From positions 21,798,020-21,862,019 of the forward strand of contig CM020620.1 of assembly GCA_009829735.1 (NCBI GenBank): a DNA stretch of 64,000 bases, read 5' to 3'. The translations under genes and the position numbers were made by a program. The DNA is from Pyropia yezoensis (taxonomy: Eukaryota > Rhodophyta > Bangiophyceae > Bangiales > Bangiaceae). This document shows positions 1-9,307 of this stretch, piece by piece. The number at the start of each line of letters is the position of its first letter. The stretch's first letter is position 1. Below the pieces are notes generated by a model that was not told where the DNA came from, searched no databases, and saw only the letters and a program-made list of their open reading frames with translations.

Positions 1-1673
1 GCACCTTTTCGCTTTGTGCCAGGCCGCCTGCGTGCGCCTAGCTCCCCATCGGTGGGTGGTCGGAATCGACGCCCAACGAGGGACCGCGGTCAATGCCCAT
101 GGTCCACGTCAACTCTGTAAACACCCCATTGAATCCGATGCCAGACCCGGCGCGTGCTTGCGGCAATGCGCCCATGCGACAGTCACCGACGCTCAATTGG
201 ATCAGAGGAGGCCGGTAGCCACCGCCGCCGGCCAAGGTTGCCCGGCTGCGGTGCCGCGACGGTATGGGCGGAGGCGGCGGGCGTCGCCGCTGCGACCGCG
301 GCGACGGCAGCGCCCCGCCACCCGCGTTGGTGCGGGAACAGGAGCGGGAACAGGAGCGGGAACAGGAGGGGGTGCTTTTCGGCCACCGCCGCGGCAACCC
401 CCCCTGAGCCGGGTGGCCCGCCCGCCTGTCGCGGAGGCGGCCCGCCGGCAGCCGCGCGGCAGGGCCCGCCCGCCAGCCTGTCGCGGCGGCCCGCCGGCAA
501 CCGCGCGGCAGGGCAGGCGGGTGGGAGCGCTGTGGCGTCGGACGCGCCGGTGCCCCGCCCCCCCTGACGGCCGGTGCCCGGTCGGGAGAGGACAGCCTCG
601 CCCGGTCGGGAGAAGACAGCCTCGCGCGGCGCCCCCGCCGCGTCGGCGACGGGGAGCGGGGTGGCGAGAGGTGGGGGAGAAGGTTTGGGGGGGGGGCGCG
701 CCCGCGGGAGCTCCGACCGCAGCGTTGCCGAGGCCCGCGAGCCAGCGTGGGGTGGCGACTGTGGCGGCGACGGCGGCATGTGAAAGGGGCGGGCGCGGGG
801 GGGAGCTTTGTGGGAGCCCTGCGGGAGCCCTGCGGGAGCCCGCCGGCGGGTGGCGGCCCTGGCGCGGCGTCCCGGGAAATATGCAGTCACAATGCAGTCC
901 TCCTTTTTGCCGGTAACCCCCTTTCTACTGGGGCGGTCTACTTGGAGGAAGGACAGGTGGGATATGAGGCTGAGCTCCCAGGAGATCCCCGGCACGGCGT
1001 GACGATCGGGGGGAGCTGGGCCGCCGCCGGCCGCCTTCATAGACGCGCCCCCGCCGCACCACACGCTGCGAGGAGCTGCTCCCCACGTCCGCCGTTTCGC
1101 GCCGGCCCCCTTTGGTGCCTGCGCTCAACGCTCTGCCCTCTTTTTCTTTTCCCACCATCCTCCCTGCATGACCTGCTTTGCTTCTGTATGCACATCTTGC
1201 CGTTTCATGGTGGGCCTTGAGGGCTTTGATCGTGCCTTTCCGTGTTTGTTCTTTGTAATTTGTCTTTATGCGCAGCCCAAACAAGTAAAACGTCACTCTC
1301 ATGGCACACGCGGGCGCTTCATCGGTTATCGCCTAAACATTATGTACTCCGTATTCTGCTGTGACGGTCTGTACGACCGAGCTTTTTTGTGGGTGCCGTC
1401 GGGACATGTGAAAGGGGCCGTCATCACATGTAAAGGTGTGGGACCTGTGAAAGGGCCTCACACGGGCACCCTCGCCGCCGCCGCCGCCATCGCGCCAACG
1501 CGGCCACCGCCGCCGCCTCCGCACTGTTCACCGCTGCCTCCGCACTGTTCCCCGCCGCCGCTCGTGGAGGCGCACCCCCTTTGCCACCCCCTTTGCCACA
1601 ATGAAGAGTGCCCGCCCCATCGCCGTGCACGCGCCCGCCCCTGTTGCCCCGTCCCGGCCGAGGTAAGAAGAGT

Positions 1674-1710
<37 letters not shown>
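1674..1710. repeat. Poly-G homopolymer, 37 bases
   Basis: An uninterrupted run of 37 G on the plus strand, the longest pure tract I see in the window. Such a run can form G-quadruplex structures and is prone to length errors in sequencing, so its exact length is uncertain. Confidence 0.9.
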
Positions 1711-1712
<2 letters not shown>

Positions 1713-1766
1713 GAGGAGGTGGTGGGAGAGGGTGGGAAGGTGGGTATAGGGTGGTGCGTGCGTGCG

Positions 1767-1846
1767 TGGGGAGAGGCAGGCTAGAGGTGGCCTTCAACCG
1801 GTGGCGCCCTGTGCGGGGACCGGTTGCCCCTCGCCTGCCTCTTCCC
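1767..1846 (+). repeat. Interspersed direct repeat, copy 1 of 2
   Basis: About 80 bp, beginning near GCAGGCTAGAGGTGGCC, that recurs with roughly 85-90 percent identity at 5434-5510. Each copy lies shortly downstream of a long homopolymer (G at 1674, C at 5339) and is followed by a C/T-rich tract. The shared layout suggests a larger decayed repeat, perhaps a remnant of a mobile element. No coding capacity is evident. Confidence 0.6.
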
Positions 1847-1974
1847 GCCCGCCCACCGCTCTTGCCCACTCCTTCCCCCCCTCTCCCACCTGGATCCTCC
1901 GCCTGGTGTGCCGTCCTCGGCGGCCGTGGCGGAAATGCGGCCGGCCCAAGGAGCGGGGAGCGGCTGCGTTGGCG

Positions 1975-2150
1975 GCCGCACCGGTGGGTGTGCTGGCCTT
2001 GGCGGCCGTGCCGGTGGCCGTGAAGGCCGCCGTGCCGGTGGCCGTGAAGGCCGAGGTGCCGGTGGGTGTGCCGGCTTTGGCGGCTGTGCCGGTGGCCGTG
2101 AAGGCCGCCGTGCCGGCGGCCGTGAAGGCGGCCGTGCCGGTGGCTTTGCA
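1975..2150 (+). repeat. 24-bp minisatellite (degenerate)
   Basis: Five to six degenerate copies of a 24-bp unit close to GCCGTGCCGGTGGCCGTGAA plus four bases. In one frame the unit reads as an Ala/Val/Pro/Lys octapeptide repeat (AVPVAVKA). The surrounding frame (from 1762) has no other protein-like features, so I treat this as a tandem repeat rather than a gene. Confidence 0.65.
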
Positions 2151-2541
2151 GGTGGATGCGATGGAGTATTGGAGTTTGTGGGAGCGGCGGTCAGGTTGGG
2201 CGCCGTGCCGGCGGCCATGCCGGCGTCGGTGGATGTGGTGGCGGCCGAGCCGGCGGTGTACCCGTGGGTGACTGTGGGAGGGGGGAAGGGGAGGTACCCG
2301 GACGGCGCGCCGCCATCAGGCTGTGGCCGGAGCGTTGCAAGCCGAGCTGGGTGGGCGGACCAACACCGGGTCGGTCGGCGCTGCGGTGAGGGCCTTGTTA
2401 TCTGTTCCCCTGACTGCTCCCCAGTCCCTCGTCAATTGAGGCAAAGGTGTGCTCAGCTACCCGGCCGAGGAAGGGTTTACGATTGTTGACCACCCACCCT
2501 GAACGAGCGAGCACACTACAGGGGACCAAGACGATGTCGAT

Positions 2542-3115
2542 CTAGCCCCACAGCGACACAATAATGTCCATGTAGGGGTGCACCATCCAGCCCGCGTCAC
2601 CACACACACCACCGAGCTCAGCTGTCAGGTGTACCTCGGGAGGCATGTTGTCCATGAGGGAGGACAGACAACCAGCGTGTACCCGAGCCACATGGCCGAC
2701 CTGTAGAGGATAAATAGGGAATCAGTGAGTTTCCAATACACATTGAGGGCCAATCACGGTGACGAGCGTCGGACCGCCGTGCGGGGCAAAGGTGTCGGGC
2801 CAGCCGGTCGAGCCACCATAAAGGGGGGGCGGGTGGAGGATGGGGAGTGCATTGGCGGGGCAGTCAGTACCCCAGGGTGGTCATCACACAAAAAACGGCA
2901 AGCGCTGTGACCCCATGTGAAACGCGTTGCCCACTTACCATAGTACCGTTGACGTACACTTCCACAGCACACGGGTCCACCTTGTTCTTTGGATTCCGGA
3001 CCAGCTTCACGGGTGTACCGCGTACCAAACGCAGATTCCAGCTGTCGGGATAGTAGTAGCGACCCACCAGGGTCACGGTGCGGGAATCAACCAGCCCCTG
3101 GCCCGACCCAGACAT
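2542..3115 (-). CDS. Small stand-alone HIRAN-domain protein (two exons)
   Basis: Predicted 111-residue protein that is essentially one HIRAN domain. In the HLTF/Rad5 family this module binds 3' single-stranded DNA ends at stalled forks. Exon 1 is 3115-2939 (ATG at 3115, 59 codons, phase 0) and exon 2 is 2700-2542. The intron 2938-2701 has a textbook GTAAGT donor and a CTACAG acceptor. The sequence shows the HIRAN order: VGRYYYP near residue 17, a VKLVRNPKNKVDPCAVEV core at residues 36-53, then VGHVARVHAG across the splice junction, matching the family pattern of LVREPxNxxDxxAI followed by GHxxxxxA. No SNF2 helicase or RING follows; the stop comes 52 codons into exon 2. The two exons are in different frames, so only a spliced model recovers the domain. 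The start and the absence of further 5' exons are inferred. Confidence 0.7.
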
Positions 3116-3269
3116 GGTACACCGAAGACGACACGAGCCGGATTCCTTGTTGATTGGGGGGGAAGTACGCAGACGCGGGGTGAGATGTGGGCAATGTGGG
3201 AAGGGGGCGGGCGGGCGGTGAGCGGTGGTGTACGATGATGTACCAGCGGTCACTGCCAGACCTGCCAGC

Positions 3270-3333
3270 CAGTCGCGGAAGTCGTGTTGCCTTGCGCCGC
3301 CCAGTCGCGGAAGTCGTGTTGTCTTGCGCCGCC
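3270..3333 (+). repeat. 32-bp direct tandem repeat, two copies
   Basis: CAGTCGCGGAAGTCGTGTTG plus a GC-rich tail occurs twice head to tail (3270-3301 and 3302-3333) with one visible C/T difference. It lies just upstream of the HIRAN gene start on the minus strand, so it could be in that gene's promoter or 5' UTR. Confidence 0.85.
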
Positions 3334-3569
3334 AGTCCCGGGCAGATCGGCCTCTGCTCGCGTCTGTGGTATTTGGGGGCGCGTGGCCTCCCCCAAAGCA
3401 AAGGAGGTGCAGCAGAGGGGTTCTAGTCGGTGCCTTCCTCCTCTCCCCACCCGCGCCCCCCCCCCCCCCAATTTCCCGATCTAACCTGTGGTCTGAATTG
3501 TGAGCTGGGCGCCCCGTCACAGAACCCGTCGGTCCCATGTTGCCGACCGGTGCCGCATGACAGTTCCGT

Positions 3570-3611
3570 GGACGAAAGAGGGACAGCCGCGGACGAAAGA
3601 GGGACAGCCGC
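3570..3611 (+). repeat. 21-bp perfect direct repeat, two copies
   Basis: GGACGAAAGAGGGACAGCCG plus C is present twice in tandem without a mismatch. No function is apparent. Confidence 0.85.
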
Positions 3612-4842
3612 GGTTTCATACGTGACTGGCTCTGCGACGCCGTGATCACTAGGTTACGAACCCGCAGCAGCAGGCCACCCGGGCTCCGTGGCCCACACAT
3701 ACACGGGGGGGCCTTGCAAGGGGCGAAAGGCACGGTATGTATTCAGGAACAGGCCGCCGGCAGCGGAAGCGAAGAGGCGGACATGGTGTTATGTGATCAC
3801 CAAACGCGACAGGGCGATGCTGGATGCGGGCGCGTGCATATTACACACGGGAGGCGAGTGTCCCTGCACTTGTGGCAGCCCGTCTTCCGAAGTGGGTGAC
3901 GTCGGGTGTGGCGCAAACGATTTGGTCCCCCGCCACACAGATCTCTTGCTGACACTTGTGCTACATCGGCGCGTGCCGCATTCGGCGGCGGCACCCCCGA
4001 GATGATACGGGGAAGGTGACCCACGGGGAGAGAGGAGAGAGGGGGGTGAAGGGGGACGGGGGGGGGGGGGGGGGGGGTGTCGCCAAAAGCTCGTCTCGAG
4101 ACAAGGAACGACCCAGCGCGGCAGGACAGCGCCGTAACTTGTGGGTATGTGGCATGCAGGACCGGGCCTTAACTTGTGGGTACGGGCCAGGACCGGGCAA
4201 TAACGTATGGGTATGGGCGTGCAGATCGCACGTTGCGGTGCCCGCTTCGGCCCAAAGGTTGTGGTTTGTGGAACGGTCTGTCAGGAAGGTGTACGGTAAC
4301 ATATGGGGCTCCACTGCAGAAGCAAAGCTTGTCCGTGGGCCTTGTCCGTGAGCCTTGTTAATTTCTCCGCGGACGAACCTCACAGACCACAATCTCCCTG
4401 CTGTGGCGCGCCCGAGGATTTGCACAGACTCGCCACGACCCCCACGCTACTCTATACGTCTCACCTGGAAGGTGCTCACAGACTCAATATGCATATCGTA
4501 ACATATCACGTTTCGGCCGGCCCCGTACTTTTCTATTCGTACCGTGCGGCGGTCGATGCCCGCGGGTGCTTGGCTGGGTGAGCGGGTGGGCGGGCGGGTA
4601 CGCGGGCTGGCAGGCCGACGGGCAGGCAGGTGGGCAGACGGGCGAACGGGCGAACGGGTGCGGTGCGCCGTCCCGAAACTGCCCGCGTGGGTGCCTGTGC
4701 GTGCTTTGGGGTCACCATCTCCTGCATTCGCAGCCATTGCATGGCAGCCCATTCACCGCCCACATTCAGCGCTTCACAGGCGCCCCATGAGCTACCCTTG
4801 GTCCCGTTGGCCATGGATGGACCGGCGTGGCCCTGCCCGCAT

Positions 4843-5296
4843 GGGCGTGGTCGCCCTCTGACTTGGTGGTGTGGTGCGGTGTGCCCCTTCCCGCCTGGGC
4901 GTGGTCGCCCCCTGACTTGGTGGTGTGGTGCGGTGTGCCCCTTCCCGCCTGGGCGTGGTCGCCCTCTGACTTGGTGGTGTTGTGCGGTGTGCCCCTTCCC
5001 GCCTGGGCGTGGTCGCCCTCTGACTTGGTGGTGTTGTGTGCCGTGCCCCTGGGCGTGGTCGCCCTCTGACTTGGTGGTGTGGTGTGCCGTGCCCCTTCCC
5101 GCCTGGGCGTGGTCGCCCTCTGACTTGGTGGTGTTGTGCGGTGTGCCCCTTCCCGCCTGGGCGTGGTCGCCCTCTGACTTGGTGGTGTTGTGTGCCGTGC
5201 CCCTGGGCGTGGTCGCCCTCTGACTTGGTGGTGTGGTGTGCCGTGCCCCTGGGCGTGGTCGCCCTCTGACTCGGTGGTGTGGTGTGCCGTGCGGTG
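4843..5296 (+). repeat. Minisatellite with mixed 54-bp and 46-bp units, nine copies
   Basis: Nine copies begin with GGGCGTGGTCGCCC at 4843, 4897, 4951, 5005, 5051, 5105, 5159, 5205 and 5251. Six units are 54 bp and the others about 46 bp; the short form lacks an 8-bp block related to TTCCCGCC. Each unit carries the word CTGACTTGGTGGTGT, which is nearly invariant. The 46-bp steps break the reading frame, so this is not a conserved coding repeat even though long frames run across it on both strands. Confidence 0.9.
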
Positions 5297-5338
5297 CGGT
5301 GAGCTCCTGCCCGCCCGGGGGAGCCATTTTTTCCACCA

Positions 5339-5365
5339 CCCCCCCCCCCCCCCCCCCCCCCCCCC
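5339..5365. repeat. Poly-C homopolymer, 27 bases
   Basis: An uninterrupted C run directly after the minisatellite, followed by a C/T-rich stretch to about 5400. Confidence 0.9.
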
Positions 5366-5433
5366 GCCCTTCTCCTCCCCCCCTCCCCGCCACTCACCCG
5401 GTTCCCCCGCCTGTCCTCCGGTCCGGCGTGCGC

Positions 5434-5510
5434 TGGGAGAAGCAGGCTAGAGGTGGCCTTCAACCGGTGACGCTCTGTGCGTAGCCCGGTTGCCCCTCGT
5501 CTGCCTTTCC
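5434..5510 (+). repeat. Interspersed direct repeat, copy 2 of 2
   Basis: Second copy of the unit at 1767-1846, starting near AGCAGGCTAGAGGTGGCC, with several substitutions. It lies 150 bp upstream of the large unrecognised gene and may fall in its 5' UTR or promoter. Confidence 0.6.
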
Positions 5511-5664
5511 CCCCGCTCTCGACTGCGTTCCACTTGGAGTGCTGAGAAGGTGCGGTGTGTCCCTGTCCGCCTGGTGATCGCTCTCTGTGTCGGTAGTGCG
5601 AGGTGTTGTGCGGTGTAACACCTGCCATCCCCGGTACATACCGACCGACTGTGTGGCTGTCATA

Positions 5665-8600
5665 ATGCCTCATACGACGTCACTGCGGAAGGGTGGACGA
5701 AAGCGCAGCCGTCGTGCCTCTGGCGGTGCCAACACTCTACCTGCTTCTGGTCATCCAGGGGTGTCCACTGGCCTGCCTGCTCTCCCACATGGCGGGTATG
5801 GCTTCACACCGGGACCTCACGCCTCTCCAGCGGCTGGTCATTACAACGTTGTGCCGGGGCCGCACGCCTTCCCACAAGGACCCGGCGGTCCACACGCCTT
5901 CCCACAAGGTCCCGGCGGTCCACATGGCGGGTATGGCTTCACACCGGGACCTCACGCCTCTCCAGCGGCTGGTCATTACAACGTTGTGCCGGGGCCGCAC
6001 GCCTTCCCACAAGGACCCGGCGGTCCACACGCCTTCCCACAAGGTCCCGGCGGTCCACATGCCTTCCCACATGGTTCCGGCGGTCCGTATGGCTTCCCAG
6101 TAGGTCACGGAGGCCCAGTAGATCACCGTGGCTTACCATGGACGCACACCCTCCCTCTTGGTCCGCATGGCGTCCTTCCTGGCGCGCATGCGCCGGGGCC
6201 GCATACCTTCTCCCCTGGGCCAGGGATCTTCCCCGCTGCCCCTCAAGGCTTTCAACCGTGGAACCACGCCCCTCCCCTGGGTCCGCACTATTCTCCGGAT
6301 TTACGCGTTCTTCCCCCTGGCCCGCACTATCCTCCGGATATACGCGGTGTTCCCCCTGGCCCGGGTGTCTACTATGGCTTTCCACCCAACTTCCCAGCTG
6401 CCCCCCCCGGCACACAAGGCTGGGTGGGGTCAGCAGGGAATGCGGGGGTGGGGGCCCACGGGGCTCGTTCCCGTCGCACCGCAGGAGGTGTCCCACCTAC
6501 TGTGCGGGCTCCTGCTGCAAGCACTGTGCGCAGAGGCACGCGCTCCCCCAGTGGGCGCGGCGGCCGTGACGAACGGCATAATGAGCGTGCAGCGGCCGGG
6601 GGCAGCAGCCGGGGAGGTGCGGCGGCCGGCGGCGCCGCGGCCAGTGCCACGCCGACCCCTGACAACGACAAAGAGGGCGGTGGGGTGGACGCGGACGCAC
6701 AAGCGCGTCTGCTGGCCACAGACACACCGACCGACGACGACAAAGAGGGTGGTGGGGTGGACGAGGAGGCAGAAGCGCGTCTGGAGCGGGCCATGAGTGA
6801 ATGGCTGGCCGAGCACGAGGCCAACACGACGGTTATGGGTGTCCAGCCCTCCGCAGGTGGACACCCGCCTACCAGCCCACGAGCCGGACGACCGTCGATT
6901 GAACACACTGCGGGGACACGGGTGACTGCCGCGTCTGCCCCTGTGCCGGCATCCCCCGTCATCCTGATTGGTGATTCGTCTACCTCCTCCGCCTCACCGC
7001 CCGCGTCGTCCCGCCAAGTGGGGGGGTCTCCGACCACGTCTGCCTCGCGCTGGTCGTCGGCTCGAATGTCTGAAGACTCGTCGGGTGAGGAAATCGTCCC
7101 CGTCAGGCGGTCTCGCAAGCGACGACTCTGGCGTGGCTCCCAATTGGAGGCTGCCGATCCCGAAGAGGTCTCCCCCGCTGTATTGGAAGCAGGGACAGGG
7201 AGAAATTCCGCGCCCGTTGGCGGTGCTGCCTGTGCGGAGGAAGATGTCGTTGCTGGTGGCGCCGACGACAGCACGGAAGGCTTGGGTGAGGAAGACCTTT
7301 TGCAGCGGCGGGGTGTCGATTGGAGCGTCGTTGACAGTGGCGACGACATTGATGACGGCAGTGGCGACGACGACGACGGGAGCAGCAGTGACGCCCCAGG
7401 GGACTTTGACAAGGCCCAGCCACCAAACCCATCAAGTGGCAGCACGCGCGAACGTCCCAGTGGACCCCTGACCATACCCCGCTCGAGGTACAGCAAGAAC
7501 GACGGTGTGTTCGGGGAGATGCACGTCCCGCTCCGCACCAAGACGACTGTCATGAGAAGTGACGACAAGTCCCCTTTGGGTGATGACCCACGGACAGCCC
7601 CTTGGGTGTCACTCGACGGCCAGGCGGATCGGTCGGGGTGTCACGCTTTCCCACCCGGGGCAACCCGGTCCGAAAAACGAAAGTGGAGGAAGGTGATGCG
7701 GCTGCTCAAGAAGGCGATGCCTACGATTCTGGAAGAGGCCGCGCGTGCGGCGGCCGAAGGCGCACAACATCCTCAAACGGTGGCCACCGACCCGGCAGCC
7801 AGAAAGGTACGGTCGGAGGAGAGCAGAGGAAAGTTTGTCTATGTCTACGTCTATGTCAAGGGTCGTTGCAAGACGTGCGTCAATGCGGTTTACGCCGGCA
7901 AGCGGAGCTGCCTGGATACTTTTTCATTTACGACTGTGCAGCGTGCCTTCAACAGCCGGGACGACACACACTACGATGCTGTTGATACACAAGACACCCC
8001 GCCCCCGTTTGATATCCACTATCGACGACACCCAAAAGATTTTTGGCGGACAATCGTCTACTACTACACGGGCCCGGATGGGGACATTCCCATTCGCATG
8101 GCGGTGGCCGCGGTGGAGCGAGCCGTCTACCGGTTGCTGGAGGGACACGGCATGGCGGCACTCAACAACAATACGCCGTCGTTATCGGCTGTCCCGCTTG
8201 TCCCTATGGTTCGGGATACTCGCGAGTGGCGAAGGCAACGCGCCGCGCTCGAGACGTGCAAGGAGGAACACGGGGACCTGCGGGTCGCTGAACATCATCG
8301 GGCGTCCCGTACCCGATTGCACCACGTGCGGCTTCAGCGTGGACTTGGTGACCCGGCGGAGGAGCAGTGGCTCACGGACCAGGGCTTTCAGTGGGAGGCG
8401 GATCGTGCAAGTCGTGCAGAGCGATCCCTGCATCTGCGGCAATGGCCTGTCGTTAAGGACATGATCACTTGGTTGGAGAACCACAATGGTGACATGCCAG
8501 TTCGGTGGCAACAACCGAAGCGTTGCGACAAGCGCGTTCAGGGTGCCGAACTGAAGGAGAGGATGGCAGGGAACCGTTTGCGCTGCAGGTGGGAGTTTGT

Positions 8601-8793
8601 GATCCGGACCTACGGGGGCGTGTCCCTCGATCATGCGCAACGCATCAATGCGGCTCTTCTGCGTGGGCGGGGGCAAGAGCCAGGGGAGGCGAGCGACTCG
8701 GTCGGGACGGGAGCAGACGGGACGGCGATGTCGGTGGCTGGGGGGTCGGTGGCGAGCGGCGACCCGGTGGCAGCCGGCGGATCGACCGCATGA
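5665..8793 (+). CDS. Large protein of unknown function with GPHAFPQG repeats
   Basis: Single-exon frame of 1042 residues from the first in-frame ATG (5665). I do not recognise the family. Four regions are visible. A basic start (KGGRKRSRR near residue 10) could be a nuclear signal. Residues about 35-260 are rich in Pro, Gly, His and Phe and carry GPHAFPQGPGG repeats. The middle is Ser/Ala/Asp-rich with acidic clusters (DSGDDIDDGSGDDDD). From about residue 700 to 1000 the protein is better ordered: a Lys/Arg-rich helix, a CKTC pair, aromatic-rich segments (FVYVYVYV, DFWRTIVYYY) and Trp-spaced helices near WLENHNGDMP. The ordered C-terminus, absence of stops over 3.1 kb and in-frame repeat support a real gene. 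Lysine and Asp/Glu use is much higher than in the shadow frames. Function is open; a DNA- or RNA-binding role is only a guess from its charge. Confidence 0.7.
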   Translation: MPHTTSLRKGGRKRSRRASGGANTLPASGHPGVSTGLPALPHGGYGFTPGPHASPAAGHYNVVPGPHAFPQGPGGPHAFPQGPGGPHGGYGFTPGPHASPAAGHYNVVPGPHAFPQGPGGPHAFPQGPGGPHAFPHGSGGPYGFPVGHGGPVDHRGLPWTHTLPLGPHGVLPGAHAPGPHTFSPGPGIFPAAPQGFQPWNHAPPLGPHYSPDLRVLPPGPHYPPDIRGVPPGPGVYYGFPPNFPAAPPGTQGWVGSAGNAGVGAHGARSRRTAGGVPPTVRAPAASTVRRGTRSPSGRGGRDERHNERAAAGGSSRGGAAAGGAAASATPTPDNDKEGGGVDADAQARLLATDTPTDDDKEGGGVDEEAEARLERAMSEWLAEHEANTTVMGVQPSAGGHPPTSPRAGRPSIEHTAGTRVTAASAPVPASPVILIGDSSTSSASPPASSRQVGGSPTTSASRWSSARMSEDSSGEEIVPVRRSRKRRLWRGSQLEAADPEEVSPAVLEAGTGRNSAPVGGAACAEEDVVAGGADDSTEGLGEEDLLQRRGVDWSVVDSGDDIDDGSGDDDDGSSSDAPGDFDKAQPPNPSSGSTRERPSGPLTIPRSRYSKNDGVFGEMHVPLRTKTTVMRSDDKSPLGDDPRTAPWVSLDGQADRSGCHAFPPGATRSEKRKWRKVMRLLKKAMPTILEEAARAAAEGAQHPQTVATDPAARKVRSEESRGKFVYVYVYVKGRCKTCVNAVYAGKRSCLDTFSFTTVQRAFNSRDDTHYDAVDTQDTPPPFDIHYRRHPKDFWRTIVYYYTGPDGDIPIRMAVAAVERAVYRLLEGHGMAALNNNTPSLSAVPLVPMVRDTREWRRQRAALETCKEEHGDLRVAEHHRASRTRLHHVRLQRGLGDPAEEQWLTDQGFQWEADRASRAERSLHLRQWPVVKDMITWLENHNGDMPVRWQQPKRCDKRVQGAELKERMAGNRLRCRWEFVIRTYGGVSLDHAQRINAALLRGRGQEPGEASDSVGTGADGTAMSVAGGSVASGDPVAAGGSTA
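5786..6055 (+). repeat. Perfect 135-bp tandem duplication inside a gene
   Basis: Positions 5786-5920 and 5921-6055 appear identical over the full 135 bp, adding 45 residues in frame to the Pro/Gly/His-rich region. Each copy also contains two shorter GPHAFPQGPGG units. The perfect match implies a recent duplication, concerted evolution, or an assembly collapse or expansion. Confidence 0.9.
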
Positions 8794-8952
8794 GCGGATG
8801 GGGCGAGGCCCCAGGCGGGGGGTCCCAGTCGGCCGGACGGGGGAGGGGTGGTGAAGGGTGGAGCGCGGCCGGCGAGAGAAAGGCTAAAGTCACAACGCGC
8901 CTTGGGCAAGCACGGAACAGCACTTTGAGCAAAGAGCCCGACGAAGGAGGGC

Positions 8953-9080
8953 GTACTATTGTGCGTCCCGTAAATAGTGGACGTGCACAGGTCGTGCAGT
9001 GTGGGTTTGATTGGTCCAGTGGCCGATATTGGACATGATTACGACACGTGCACGTCCACTTTTTACGGGACGCACTATAC
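8953..9080. repeat. Foldback inverted repeat between convergent genes
   Basis: Arms at 8953-8988 and 9048-9080 are near-perfect reverse complements (shared core GTGCGTCCCGTAAATAGTGG against its complement; one internal mismatch and a 2-nt gap near the outer end). They flank a 59-nt loop that carries TGATTGGTCCA, a CCAAT-box word found twice elsewhere here. It lies between the 3' ends of two convergent genes (8793 plus, 9308 minus). It could be a small foldback or MITE-like element, or a transcript hairpin. Confidence 0.75.
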
Positions 9081-9307
9081 CATAGCGTAAACACGCACTG
9101 CAATCAGCTTTCGGTGGCGACGCCTCCTCCACACACACTAAGAGTCATTTAGCAGTACGGCAGCAACGCTGCCATTCTGCTGATTGTCAAGGATTCTGCC
9201 ATAAACCGCATCTACTTGACACATGCCCGCCGCTTACTCCCCCCCTTCCTTAAAGGCCGTCGCAACACCCCTGCGGCAGGCACCCCCCTGCAACCGAAGC
9301 TACTCCC

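Larger units (their letters stand above)
1..2541. other. Intergenic, GC-rich, no recognised gene
   Basis: No open frame in this stretch resembles a known family. The long frames here are GC-rich shadows with Arg/Pro/Gly/Ala-biased translations on both strands. It holds a 37-base G run, a 24-bp coding-like minisatellite, one copy of an interspersed 80-bp repeat, and a few TGTGAAAGGG-type words near 780 and 1404-1460. The last 100 bases are probably the 3' flank of the minus-strand HIRAN gene. Confidence 0.6.
3116..5664. other. Intergenic with tandem repeats and poly-C
   Basis: No recognisable gene. It contains two short direct repeats (3270-3333 and 3570-3611), an 18-base G run near 4060-4078, a nine-copy minisatellite (4843-5296), a 27-base C run (5339-5365) and the second copy of the 80-bp interspersed repeat. 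The minisatellite ends about 370 bp before the start of the next gene. Confidence 0.6.

Noticed and set aside
4792-5673. 293-codon minus-strand frame with QVRGRPRPGGKGHT repeats
   Set aside because: It is the translation of the minisatellite. The 46-bp units shift the frame of the repeat, so no selection for coding is visible.
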